Of a DNA stretch of 64,000 nucleotides, positions 45,145 to 53,632 are shown piece after piece (position 1 is the first letter of the stretch; every line of letters begins with the position of its first letter). Origin of the DNA: Afipia sp. Lineage in GTDB: Bacteria; Pseudomonadota; Alphaproteobacteria; Rhizobiales; Xanthobacteraceae. Made by a program: the position numbers and the translations under genes. The notes below the pieces were generated by a model. It did no database searches. It was given only the letters and a program-made list of their open reading frames with translations, and was not told the origin of the DNA. The DNA is taken from positions 372,001 through 436,000 of the forward strand of contig JANQAK010000001.1 of assembly GCA_024707075.1 (NCBI GenBank), read 5' to 3'.

Positions 45145-46104
45145 TCACCAAGGACCGCCTTCCGCCCTTCCCGCTTCGGTATGAACCCACGCCTCGCCGC
45201 AGGCTTTCGCCAGCTCGCGCACGCGCAGGATGTAGCTCTGCCGCTCGGTGACCGAGATCACGCCGCGCGCGTCGAGCAGGTTGAACACATGGCTGGCCTT
45301 GATGCACTGGTCGTAGGCCGGCAGCGCCATCAGATGCGCCTCGCGCTTGCCGGGCTCTTTTTTGTTTTCTTGCCAGCCCGCGTCGAGATATTTCTTGCAA
45401 GCGCCTTCGGCCATCTTGAACTGTTCGAACAGCATCGCGGTGTCGGAGTGTTCGAAATTGTGCCGGGAGTATTCCTGCTCGGCTTGCAGGAACACGTCGC
45501 CATAGGTCACCTTGTCGGCGCCGTCGCGGCCGTTGAAGTTGAGATCGTAGACGCGGTCGACGCCCTGCACATACATCGCAAGCCGCTCGAGGCCGTAGGT
45601 CAGTTCGCCGGCGACCGGCGCGCATTCGACGCCCGCGACCTGCTGGAAGTAGGTGAACTGCGAGACTTCCATGCCGTCGCACCAGCATTCCCAGCCGAGG
45701 CCCCACGCGCCGAGCGTCGGGCTTTCCCAGTCGTCCTCGACAAACCGCACGTCGTGCAGATGCAGATCGACGCCGATCGCTTCGAGCGACTTCAGATACA
45801 GATCCTGAATGTCTGGCGGCGACGGCTTCAGGATCACCTGAAACTGATAGTAGTGCTGCAGGCGGTTCGGGTTCTCGCCGTAACGGCCGTCCTTCGGGCG
45901 GCGCGACGGCTGCACGTAAGCCGCGTTCCAGCGCTTCGGGCCGAGCGCGCGCAGCGTGGTAGCCGGATGAAACGTGCCCGCGCCCACTTCCATGTCGTAG
46001 GGTTGCAGGATGACGCAGCCATAGTCGGCCCAGTAGCGCTGCAGGGTCAGGATCAGGCCCTGAAACGAGCGCTCGGGACGCATGTGCGGAGGCAGAGAAT
46101 CCAT
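45145..46104 (-). CDS. glyQ: glycyl-tRNA synthetase alpha subunit
   Basis: 319 residues of the class II aminoacyl-tRNA synthetase fold: [100 protein letters not shown] and the motif-3 region [16 protein letters not shown]. With GlyS it charges tRNA-Gly. Length is slightly above the usual ~300. In most bacteria glyS follows closely; here a 560-base gap is filled with the nuclease-bearing repeat element. Confidence 0.95.
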   Translation of the reverse strand: MDSLPPHMRPERSFQGLILTLQRYWADYGCVILQPYDMEVGAGTFHPATTLRALGPKRWNAAYVQPSRRPKDGRYGENPNRLQHYYQFQVILKPSPPDIQDLYLKSLEAIGVDLHLHDVRFVEDDWESPTLGAWGLGWECWCDGMEVSQFTYFQQVAGVECAPVAGELTYGLERLAMYVQGVDRVYDLNFNGRDGADKVTYGDVFLQAEQEYSRHNFEHSDTAMLFEQFKMAEGACKKYLDAGWQENKKEPGKREAHLMALPAYDQCIKASHVFNLLDARGVISVTERQSYILRVRELAKACGEAWVHTEAGRAEGGPW

Positions 46105-46366
46105 CGGAAATCTTTAATGGTTTGGAAGGGGGCGATTTGCGCGCGGACCGTATCGGCGCAGGCTAACGGAATCAAGGCGATGGCCGTGTCCGGTCTGCAA
46201 TTCCTGCCGGATTCGGCTGAATTTTAGCAGTCCCCGGAACGCCGGTTTAACCGCCGCACTAGGCAAGCCCCCCGCGCCGGGAATTTGTTAGCAACTGGCC
46301 GGTAGCAAAGCCGGATTGCAACCAACGGCCGGGCTTAACCGGCGGTGCAGTTCAACAGGGGCGACA

Positions 46367-46453
46367 ATGCTGGTGTTTCAGGTTCTCGTCGCGGCGCTCA
46401 TCATGGCCGCGCTTTGCATCATGACGATCAACGATGTGCGCGGGCACGGCTGA
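46367..46453 (+). CDS. possible 28-aa membrane peptide
   Basis: ATG 46367 with AGGGG about six bases upstream. The peptide MLVFQVLVAALIMAALCIMT then INDVRGHG has one hydrophobic helix and a polar tail. Very short ORFs occur by chance, and there is no independent support, so this is tentative. It converges with the small gene at 46478. Confidence 0.35.
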   Translation: MLVFQVLVAALIMAALCIMTINDVRGHG

Positions 46454-46477
46454 TCGCGCCGACCTCCAGTCATCGAT

Positions 46478-46663
46478 TCATCCCGGCCGGTAGGTCCCGG
46501 TGTCGGGATCGCGGCGCAGTTTCGGAATGCGTTCCTGCTCGACGGGACCGGCCTTGCGCGCGGCGTCGAGTTCGCGATTGATGCGCCGGCCTTCGCGAAC
46601 CGCGAAACGCACCAGCACCGCCCCTCCCAGAATTCCCGCAGCGATCAGAATCAGCGGCGGCAT
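46478..46663 (-). CDS. small membrane-anchored protein (61 aa)
   Basis: One N-terminal transmembrane helix (MPPLILIAAGILGGAVLVRF) followed by a charged, helical tail (AVREGRRINRELDAARKAGP, PKLRRDPDTGTYRPG). It starts 15 bases after the stop of the S49 peptidase gene, so probably co-transcribed. Function unknown. Confidence 0.75.
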   Translation of the reverse strand: MPPLILIAAGILGGAVLVRFAVREGRRINRELDAARKAGPVEQERIPKLRRDPDTGTYRPG

Positions 46664-46678
46664 GATCGGTCTCCTGTC

Positions 46679-47566
46679 TTACAATCCGTAGCGCGCCCAG
46701 ATTGCGCGCTCTTCCAGCGCCGAAATCAGATCCTCTGAAAATCCCGGGAAGCCCGGCAGCGCCGCGCCCGCACCCGGCTTGCGCCCGGCGATGCCCGCGA
46801 GCAGCCCGGTCGGCGCCGCGATGACCGGCGTCTGCACCTTGTCGCCGTAGCGCGCGCGCAGCACCGTGCGCAGATCGCCGAGGGCGTCAGCCAGTCCCAA
46901 TTTGACGGCGCGCTCGCCGGCCCAATACTCGCCGGTGAACAGATAGTCGCCCTCGCCCTTGAGCCGCGCGCCGCGGCTGTCCTTCACCAGCGCGATGAAA
47001 GTGTCGTGGATTTCGCGCTGGATCGCTTTCAGCCGCTCGACCTCTTCCGGCTTCTCCGGAAGAAACGGATCAAGCGTCGCCTTGTTCTCGCCCGACGTGT
47101 AGAGCCTGCGCTCGATGCCGACCTTCTTGATGAGGTCGACAAATCCAAACGTGCCGCCGACCACGCCGATCGAGCCGACAATGGACGACGGATCGCAGAA
47201 AATCTCGTCGCCCGCGCATGCGATCATGTAGCCGCCGGACGCGGCAACATCCTCGACGAACACCAGCACGCGCAGTTTCTTCTCGGCGGCGAGCTGGCGG
47301 ATGCGCTGATAGATCTGCCGTGACTGCACCGGTGAGCCGCCAGGCGAGTTGATCACCAGCGCGACCGCCTTCGCACCCTTGGTCGCAAAGGCCCGTTCCA
47401 GCGTCTTGGACACGCCGGCCAGCGACATGCCGGGCCGCAGCGGCGTCACCGCGCCGATCACACCGGAGAGGCGCACCACCGGCACGACCGCTCCACCGCG
47501 CCATCGCGCCGGAAGCCAACTCATCAAGCTCTCGCCAAAGTGACCTGTGCCGTCATTCTCGGCCAT
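46679..47566 (-). CDS. S49 family serine peptidase (SohB/SppA-like)
   Basis: 295 residues from ATG 47566 (MAENDGTGHFGESLMSWLPA), with AGGAC upstream; a longer frame is rejected. ClpP/crotonase-like fold: VVRLSGVIGAVTPLRPG, ALVINSPGGSPVQSRQIY, catalytic Ser in EDVAASGGYMIACAGD, and Lys dyad partner in RLYTSGENKATLDPF. Such enzymes degrade signal peptides or membrane protein fragments. There is only one S49 domain and a weak N-terminal anchor, so it is the short form. Confidence 0.9.
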   Translation of the reverse strand: MAENDGTGHFGESLMSWLPARWRGGAVVPVVRLSGVIGAVTPLRPGMSLAGVSKTLERAFATKGAKAVALVINSPGGSPVQSRQIYQRIRQLAAEKKLRVLVFVEDVAASGGYMIACAGDEIFCDPSSIVGSIGVVGGTFGFVDLIKKVGIERRLYTSGENKATLDPFLPEKPEEVERLKAIQREIHDTFIALVKDSRGARLKGEGDYLFTGEYWAGERAVKLGLADALGDLRTVLRARYGDKVQTPVIAAPTGLLAGIAGRKPGAGAALPGFPGFSEDLISALEERAIWARYGL

Positions 47567-47798
47567 GGAACGTCCTTTATGTTCACGGTTTATTATTCGG
47601 AAACTGGCATCTGGAGTGAGAGCCATTCGATAAGCATCAAACACGTCCTTTGTGCCCGAATTCCGTCTAAATATCTGATTGGATGCGTTTTATTCCAATC
47701 CTCGGGTTTTTGGTCGAATGGCGTAACGAGAAACTGGAACGCACTTTGCATTGCAGCAATCGTAAAGGTTGCAATAGCGCAGCCTCAAAGGTGCAGAA

Positions 47799-47897
47799 AT
47801 GAAGATCTACCTCCTGATCCTGCTGATTGGCGCTCTTCTCACGACAATCCATTTCACGCAGGTGCCCGAAACCGGTCCAAAACCGGTATCTCAGTAA
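47799..47897 (+). CDS. possible 32-aa membrane peptide
   Basis: MKIYLLILLIGALLTTIHFT followed by QVPETGPKPVSQ and a TAA stop; one hydrophobic helix and a polar tail. AAGG lies about eight bases upstream. The local sequence (47570-47900) is clearly lower in GC than its surroundings. Evidence is limited to composition and RBS. Confidence 0.4.
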   Translation: MKIYLLILLIGALLTTIHFTQVPETGPKPVSQ

Positions 47898-47933
47898 GCA
47901 GATCGCCTACTTACTAGGCAACTGGTGGCGATC

Positions 47934-48728
47934 TCATCCTTTCGCCAGCGGCAGGGCGGTTGTCCCGGCGAGGATCGCCTGAGCCTCCGCACTGGCTCCT
48001 CCATCCACCTCCTGAAGGGCAAGGCCGGGATGCAGCACCAGCGGCGCCCGCCCGCCCTTGACAGCACTGACAATCACACGGATCGCCGCCACGCCGGGAT
48101 CGGGATGAACCGGCAAAATCCGGATGCTGCCGAAACCGCGGTCGAGCGCCGCCAGCACCTCGGCCAGCCCATCCGCCCGCCAGATCAGCGTCAGCACGCC
48201 GCCGGATTTCAGCACGCGCCGCGCCGCATGGGTCCATGTCTCCAGCGTATCGGCCGCCGCCACATGCGCCACCTTGCGCATCGGGTCGGGTGAGGACCGG
48301 TGCCGCCCGGCGTCGTTGAACGGCGGATTCATCAGCACGACATCCGTGCTGTCGGGGATTAGTCCCGATGCCGCGAAAACATCGGAACTCGCCGTGACAT
48401 CGAGGACAGCGACCTGCGCGTTGAGTTTGTTGGCATCGGCGTTGGCGCGCGCCAGCGCGGCAAGCGCCGGATCGATTTCGACAAGGACCAGATCGATGCC
48501 CGCAACGCGGCGCGCAACGCTTAGCCCTGCGGCGCCGACGCCCGCGCCGAATTCCAGAACGCGCTGGCCAGCCCTGGCCGGCGTCGCCGCAGCCAGCAGG
48601 ATCGCATCGTGCCCCGCACGATGACCGCGCCTCGGCTGACGCAGCCGCAACTGGCCGCCGAGAAACATATCCTCGGTCACATCTGCCGCTTCTGTCCAGG
48701 CAGGATCAGTCATTGTCCCGTCAATCAT
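47934..48728 (-). CDS. SAM-dependent methyltransferase (TrmN6/YfiC-like)
   Basis: 264 residues. SAM-binding motif VLEFGAGVGAAGLSVARRV, the acidic loop VEIDPALAALARANADAN, and the catalytic NPPF motif in DVVLMNPPFNDAGRH, which marks N6-adenine or N5-glutamine methyltransferases. The start resembles tRNA1(Val) A37 N6-methyltransferase, with FLGGQLRLRQPRRGHRAGHD. It overlaps the end of the DUF2007 gene by eight bases, so both are co-transcribed. Confidence 0.86.
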   Translation of the reverse strand: MIDGTMTDPAWTEAADVTEDMFLGGQLRLRQPRRGHRAGHDAILLAAATPARAGQRVLEFGAGVGAAGLSVARRVAGIDLVLVEIDPALAALARANADANKLNAQVAVLDVTASSDVFAASGLIPDSTDVVLMNPPFNDAGRHRSSPDPMRKVAHVAAADTLETWTHAARRVLKSGGVLTLIWRADGLAEVLAALDRGFGSIRILPVHPDPGVAAIRVIVSAVKGGRAPLVLHPGLALQEVDGGASAEAQAILAGTTALPLAKG

Positions 48729-48966
48729 CGTCCCGCAGTTCGTGGGCCAGACCTGCGTCGGTGAGCAGCCGGCGCGCCGCCAGATTGTCGTCCTCGTGGA
48801 CCAGAATGCGGCGGGGAAGCACGCCCAGCGATCCGTCCATGATGCTCATGTTACTGTCGAGCACCAGATGATGGATATTGGCGCCATCCAGCAACGCGCC
48901 GACCGCGGACACCAGCACCACATCGTTGGTCCGCACCAGTTCACGCAAAGCCGCAATCTCCGCCAT
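48721..48966 (-). CDS. DUF2007 small protein
   Basis: 81 residues: MAEIAALRELVRTNDVVLVS, AVGALLDGANIHHLVLDSNM and RRILVHEDDNLAARRLLTDA, matching the DUF2007 (putative signal-transducing) fold related to GlnB-like alpha/beta proteins. Function is unknown. First gene of a two-gene unit with the methyltransferase; divergent from the polyprenyl synthase gene (91 bases). Confidence 0.85.
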   Translation of the reverse strand: MAEIAALRELVRTNDVVLVSAVGALLDGANIHHLVLDSNMSIMDGSLGVLPRRILVHEDDNLAARRLLTDAGLAHELRDDD

Positions 48967-49057
48967 AATTTCGAACGGCCCGGGCGGTCCGTTCGTTGCA
49001 CTTGCCGCAAAGCACGGCAGTTTCTATTGTGCCCTCAAATCCATCCGGAGACCGGAC

Positions 49058-50068
49058 GTGGCGGTTATTGTACCCTTTGAGAGCCATTCGACGCCATCGA
49101 TAGATCGGCTGGTCGAGCTTGTCGCGCCCGACATGGAACGCGTCAACAGCACCATTCTGTCGCGGACCGGCTCGGAAGTCACGATGATCCCCGAGGTCGC
49201 CAATCACCTGATCTCGTCGGGCGGCAAGCGGCTGCGTCCCATGCTGACGCTGGCGATGGCCAACCTCACCGGCTACGCGGGCGAGGGCCATATCAAGCTC
49301 GCGGCGGCGGTGGAGTTCATGCACACCGCGACGCTGCTGCATGACGACGTGGTGGACGAAAGCGAATTGCGGCGCGGCAAGCTCTCGGCGCGGATGCTGT
49401 GGGGCAACGAGGCCTCCGTGCTGGTCGGCGACTTCCTGCTCGGCCAGGCGTTCCGCATGATGGTGGAAGTCGGTTCGCTGCGCGCGCTCGACATTCTCTC
49501 ATCCGCTGCCGCCACCATCGCCGAAGGCGAAGTGATGCAGTTGGCCGCGGCCAAGAATACGGCGACCACCGAGGACGAATATCTCGCCGTGGTGCGCGGC
49601 AAGACGGCTGAGTTGTTTGCAGCAGCCTGCGAAGTCGGCCCCGTCATCGCCAACCGCCCGAAGGCCGAACAGACCGCCTGCCGCTCGGTCGGCATGAATC
49701 TCGGCATCGCATTCCAGCTCGTCGACGACGTGCTGGATTACGGTGGCAAGGCCGCCAAGCTCGGCAAGAACGTCGGCGATGATTTCCGCGAGGGCAAGAT
49801 CACGCTGCCCGTGGTACTGGCGTTCCGGCGCGGCAACGACGTCGAGCGGGCCTTCTGGATCCGCACGCTGGAGAAGGGCGAAATCGGCGACGGCGATCTC
49901 GATCATGCCATTGGCCTGATGACCAAGCATCGGACGCTCGAAGACGCCATGAGCCGCGCCCAGCATTACGGCGCAATGGCCGTCGATGCGCTGGCGCTGT
50001 TTCCGTCGTCGCCGATGAAGACCGCGCTCGAACAGGTGGTCGCGTTCTGTCTGGCGAGGTCGCACTGA
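49058..50068 (+). CDS. ispB: polyprenyl (octaprenyl/decaprenyl) diphosphate synthase
   Basis: 336 residues from GTG 49058 (MAVIVPFESHSTPSID), with GGAG about eight bases upstream; a longer frame is rejected. Trans-prenyltransferase motifs: first Asp-rich DDVVDESELRRG (from residue 96), GGKRLRPMLTLAMANLTGY, and second Asp-rich LVDDVLDYGG. It makes the long prenyl tail of ubiquinone. Chain length cannot be read reliably; ubiquinone-10 is typical for this group. Four bases in from the first visible promoter region, 91 bases from DUF2007. Confidence 0.9.
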   Translation: MAVIVPFESHSTPSIDRLVELVAPDMERVNSTILSRTGSEVTMIPEVANHLISSGGKRLRPMLTLAMANLTGYAGEGHIKLAAAVEFMHTATLLHDDVVDESELRRGKLSARMLWGNEASVLVGDFLLGQAFRMMVEVGSLRALDILSSAAATIAEGEVMQLAAAKNTATTEDEYLAVVRGKTAELFAAACEVGPVIANRPKAEQTACRSVGMNLGIAFQLVDDVLDYGGKAAKLGKNVGDDFREGKITLPVVLAFRRGNDVERAFWIRTLEKGEIGDGDLDHAIGLMTKHRTLEDAMSRAQHYGAMAVDALALFPSSPMKTALEQVVAFCLARSH

Positions 50069-50092
50069 GATTTTTCAAATGGAAAGTTTCAA

Positions 50093-50626
50093 ATGGCTGA
50101 CGTCATAGGAACGACCATCAGGTTTTTTCTTTCAAATTATTCGTTCACGTTTTTAATCATCGGCCTCATCGTTTCGGCGATCGCGCTCATACGGCTGCGC
50201 GAGCCGGTCACCCAAGCATGGGTGGTGGAGAAACTGCTTGCCTGGTACGTGTTCTTCAGCATCGGCATCGACAATTTCTACAACTTCGTGATGCACGTCT
50301 TCTTCGGCGAGATGTCGGCGCGGTTCATCGGCTGGGCCGACAGCCCGTTCCAGTTCGAAGTGGGAACAGCCAGCCTTGGCTTCGCCGCTGTCGGGCTGCT
50401 TGCCGCCTTCCGCAGCTTCGACCTCCGGCTTGCTTCCATCATAGGCCCGAGCATCTTCACGCTGGGAGCCGCCGTCGGTCATATCCAGCAGATGATTACA
50501 GCGCACAATTTCGCGCCGGGCAATGCCGGGCTGATTTTCTGGACCGATATCCTTGTTCCGGTTTTTGGCTTCGCGCTGTTATGGCTGCAACATCGCCTTG
50601 GCAGGCCGAACGCATCGGCCCAATAA
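50093..50626 (+). CDS. DUF6790-like membrane protein
   Basis: 177 residues with four predicted transmembrane helices (FTFLIIGLIVSAIALIRL; LAWYVFFSIGIDNFYNFVMH; ASLGFAAVGLLAAF; LIFWTDILVPVFGFALLWLQ) and conserved polar motifs FYNFVMHVFFGE and HIQQMITAHNFAPGNAG. Function unknown. It starts 24 bases after the polyprenyl synthase gene, possibly in the same transcript. Confidence 0.8.
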   Translation: MADVIGTTIRFFLSNYSFTFLIIGLIVSAIALIRLREPVTQAWVVEKLLAWYVFFSIGIDNFYNFVMHVFFGEMSARFIGWADSPFQFEVGTASLGFAAVGLLAAFRSFDLRLASIIGPSIFTLGAAVGHIQQMITAHNFAPGNAGLIFWTDILVPVFGFALLWLQHRLGRPNASAQ

Positions 50627-50638
50627 CCACGCCGGAAT

Positions 50639-51523
50639 CTAGCTCAGCACGCCGGCGTGAACCCACCAGCCATGATGGGCCTGCGAAATCGCCTTCGCGG
50701 CCTGCCCGGCGTCGCCGATGGTCTCAAAGATCGCAAAGCATGTCGCGCCTGAGCCCGACATGCGCGCGAGCCTCACGCCGTCCGTTGCACGCAGCGCCGA
50801 CAGCACATCGGCGATAACCGACTCGACCTTCATCGCCGGCCGCTCCAGATCGTTGGTGCCCGCGCCGACAGCGGCGATCCATTCCTCGAATGAGGCGCCG
50901 TCCGCCGGCCAGCCCGGCGACAGCATCACGTCGCCCGCTCCGGCAAGAAACTCGCCCTTGCCGAGACCGAGCGCCGCGAACACATCCTTGGTCGCAACGC
51001 CCACACGCGGATTGACCATCACGCATGGCATCGGCGGCACATCCAGCATCGACAGATTCTCGCCGACGCCGGTCATGGTGCAGGCCTTCGAGGCAAGACA
51101 GACGGGAATGTCCGCCCCCGTCTCGCGGGCCACATCGACAATGCGCGCATCGTCGATCGCGAGACCGTTCGCGCGCGCCAGCAGGCGCAACGCCGCCGCC
51201 GCGTCCGCCGAGCCGCCGCCGATGCCCGCCGCGACCGGCAGGTGCTTGTCCAGCGTGAAATGCCCGAGGGTCAGGCCCGGAATGCGTTCGCCGAGCAACC
51301 GTGCCGCACGCACCACGAGATTGTCGGTCATCTCGCCGCAATCCTGCGCACCCGGACCGCCGGTGGAAAGCCCAAGCTCCGGACCGGGGGTCAGCGTCAG
51401 CGTGTCCGCGCAGTCGGCGAACACGACGAGACTTTCGATGTCATGATAGCCGTCGGCGCGGCGGCCGAGGACGCGCAGCGTGAGATTGACCTTGGCGCGT
51501 GCGGTTTCGGTCAACAGTGTCAT
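50639..51523 (-). CDS. ispE: 4-diphosphocytidyl-2-C-methyl-D-erythritol kinase
   Basis: 294 residues from ATG 51523 (MTLLTETARAKVNLTLRVLG); a GTG at 51544 is an alternative. GHMP-kinase signatures: AKVNLTLRVLGRRADGYHDI, LPVAAGIGGGSADAAAALRL (ATP loop) and RMSGSGATCFAIF. It phosphorylates CDP-ME in the MEP pathway of isoprenoid synthesis, whose products feed the polyprenyl synthase encoded nearby. It converges with the DUF6790-like gene (12-base gap). Confidence 0.93.
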   Translation of the reverse strand: MTLLTETARAKVNLTLRVLGRRADGYHDIESLVVFADCADTLTLTPGPELGLSTGGPGAQDCGEMTDNLVVRAARLLGERIPGLTLGHFTLDKHLPVAAGIGGGSADAAAALRLLARANGLAIDDARIVDVARETGADIPVCLASKACTMTGVGENLSMLDVPPMPCVMVNPRVGVATKDVFAALGLGKGEFLAGAGDVMLSPGWPADGASFEEWIAAVGAGTNDLERPAMKVESVIADVLSALRATDGVRLARMSGSGATCFAIFETIGDAGQAAKAISQAHHGWWVHAGVLS

Positions 51524-51549
51524 TACGTTCGCCGCTCCGGCCACAGTGT

Positions 51550-51635
51550 GTCATGCGCGGACTTGATCCGCGCATCCATCAGGAAGCTGCAGCTTATTCA
51601 GGAAGATGGATTGCCGGGTCAAGCCCGGCAATGAC
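51550..51635. repeat. family C paired palindromic element
   Basis: Left half GTC-ATGCGCGGA/TCCGCGCAT-CCATC; right inverted half with stem ATTGCCGGG/CCCGGCAAT; centre of about 25 bases. Near twin of the element at 34612, with a compensated change in the left stem. Confidence 0.9.
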
Positions 51636-51673
51636 GATTCTGCCGGCAGAGGAGCGAGGCGACCGGCGCGACA

Positions 51674-53461
51674 TCAGCCGCCCTTGCCGTCTTCCTTCTT
51701 CTTCTCGGCGGCGGCCGCGTTGGACGTGTCCTCGGGCAGGCCGTCGCGCAGCTTGTTCTCGATCTTCGGCAGTTCTTCCGCCTCGGGCTTGAGATCGCGG
51801 GCATGCGCCCACTGAAACTTCGCTTCCTGCGTCCGGCCGACGCGCCAGTAGGCATCGCCGAGATGATCGTTGATCGTCGGGTCTTCCGGCTTGAGATCGA
51901 TCGCACGTTCGAGATGCTTCACCGCGTTCTCGTAGTCGGCGATGCGGTAATAGGCCCAGCCCAGCGAATCCACGATGTAGCCGTCATCCGGCCGCTGCTC
52001 GACGGCCCGGCGGATCATCTTCATGGCGTCGTCGAGATTGATTCCCTGATCAATCCACGAGTAACCGAGATAGTTGAGCACATGCGGCTGCTCGGGCTGC
52101 AACTCGAGTGCCTTCTTCAGGTCGGTCTCGGCCTTGGCCCACTGCTTCGAGCGCTCGTTGCAGATGCCGCGGAAATAATAGAACACCCAGTTCGGCTTGT
52201 CGGCGCTGCCCTGGGCGTCGATGCCCTGGGTATAGGTCTCGCTGCAATCCGCGAACTTCTTGCGCGCGCGCTCGATGTTGCCGAGCGCCATGATGGCTTC
52301 GATGTCCTTCGGATCCTCGGCCACGACGGTCTTCAAGATCTTGATGCCCTCGTCAGGGCGGTCCACCGCGTCGAGATCGGTGGCAAGCTGGATCTGCGCA
52401 TTGCGCTTCAGCGGCGAGTTCGCCGGGACACGCTCATAAATCTTGATGGCCATCGCCGGCTTCTTCACGGACTCATAGAGGTCGGCGAGCGAAAGCAGCG
52501 CGAGGGAATGGTTGGGATTGAGATACAGCGCGAGCTGGAGATAGACCAGCGCGAGATCCTCGCCGCCACGGCGCGTCAGCGATGCGCCGATACCGTAGAG
52601 CGCCTCGGCCGCGCCTTGCTGCGGGTTCTCCACCAGCGGAGACAATTTCTTGCCGGCCTTGGTTTCGCGGATGCCTTCCAGCACCAGCGGATGACGCGCG
52701 AGCTTTTTGTCGAATCCCTCATAGACGGCCAGCGCCGCCGCGCCGTCCTTGTTGCGCGACAGCCAGCGCGCATAGGCGTCCGACACCCGCAGCGCCGAAT
52801 CGTCGAGCTTGTAGGCGCGCTCGAAGCGGGTGCCTGCGTCCTTCTGCTTGTTGGCAAGCTCAAGGATCATGCCGGCATGAAGGTCCTTGAAGATCGGATA
52901 CCATTCCGGTCCCGCGAGCCTGTCGATACTGGCAATCGCTGCCTGCGTGTTGCCCGCGCCGTAGCTCGCCCATCCCGACAGCAGCGTCGCCACCAGATCG
53001 GTGATCGGCCCGCGGACCGACTGATTGATATTCTGCTGGGCGGCGGCATACTGCTTCTGCTTCAGCGAGCGCACGCCCGCGACCAGCCGCGCAACGCGAT
53101 TGTTCTTGTCGATGGTGAGAATGCGATCGGCGAGCTTGACCGCCTCGTCGATGTCGCCATCGGCCAGCGACGCGATGAAGGCGCGATCGAGCAGTTCGTT
53201 GTTCTTCGGATCGGACCGCAGCGCCGCGCGATAGAACGCCGCCGCTGCGGTCGCATCGCGATCCACGCTGGCATGGCGGGCGGCGAGATAGCTGCCGGAG
53301 ACGGTGAGACCGATCAGATCGCGCCCGCTCGGAAACGGAGCCTGCCTGGCTTCCTCGCTGGCGCTGGTGCGGGTCTGTGCCGCGAGCGGACCCGCGCATG
53401 CCAGCGCCGAGGCGAATGCGAGTGTGGCAACGGCCACGCGATTGAAACGAACTGAAAGCAT
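51674..53461 (-). CDS. tetratricopeptide repeat protein, exported
   Basis: 595 residues from ATG 53461 (MLSVRFNRVAVATLAFASAL, signal peptide cleaved near LAAQ). About ten TPR units follow, for example AAFYRAALRSDPKNNELLDR, ALVYLQLALYLNPNHSLALL, AETDLKKALELQPEQPHVLN and AVKHLERAIDLKPEDPTIND. The C-terminal tail is Glu/Lys/Ala-rich. TPR proteins of this type act as periplasmic or outer-membrane scaffolds; its partner is unknown. ispE lies 150 bases downstream on the same strand with a family C repeat between. Confidence 0.88.
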   Translation of the reverse strand: MLSVRFNRVAVATLAFASALACAGPLAAQTRTSASEEARQAPFPSGRDLIGLTVSGSYLAARHASVDRDATAAAAFYRAALRSDPKNNELLDRAFIASLADGDIDEAVKLADRILTIDKNNRVARLVAGVRSLKQKQYAAAQQNINQSVRGPITDLVATLLSGWASYGAGNTQAAIASIDRLAGPEWYPIFKDLHAGMILELANKQKDAGTRFERAYKLDDSALRVSDAYARWLSRNKDGAAALAVYEGFDKKLARHPLVLEGIRETKAGKKLSPLVENPQQGAAEALYGIGASLTRRGGEDLALVYLQLALYLNPNHSLALLSLADLYESVKKPAMAIKIYERVPANSPLKRNAQIQLATDLDAVDRPDEGIKILKTVVAEDPKDIEAIMALGNIERARKKFADCSETYTQGIDAQGSADKPNWVFYYFRGICNERSKQWAKAETDLKKALELQPEQPHVLNYLGYSWIDQGINLDDAMKMIRRAVEQRPDDGYIVDSLGWAYYRIADYENAVKHLERAIDLKPEDPTINDHLGDAYWRVGRTQEAKFQWAHARDLKPEAEELPKIENKLRDGLPEDTSNAAAAEKKKEDGKGG

Positions 53462-53632
53462 CACGCTCGCCGGCTCCGTCTGATGGGGTAGGTGCGCGAC
53501 CGGGTCAGGCGGCCAGCAACATCTGGACAATGGCTCTTTTAGCCCCCATCCGCAAGGATTCGGGCTGCCCTCCGGAGGAGCATAGCCAGTGTGGCGCAAT
53601 CGTGGCGATCCGCCATTCTCGCGCAAACGTGC

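Noticed and set aside
51803..53455. 550-residue open frame opposite the TPR gene
   Set aside because: Mirror frame of a clear TPR protein; no signal peptide or domain.
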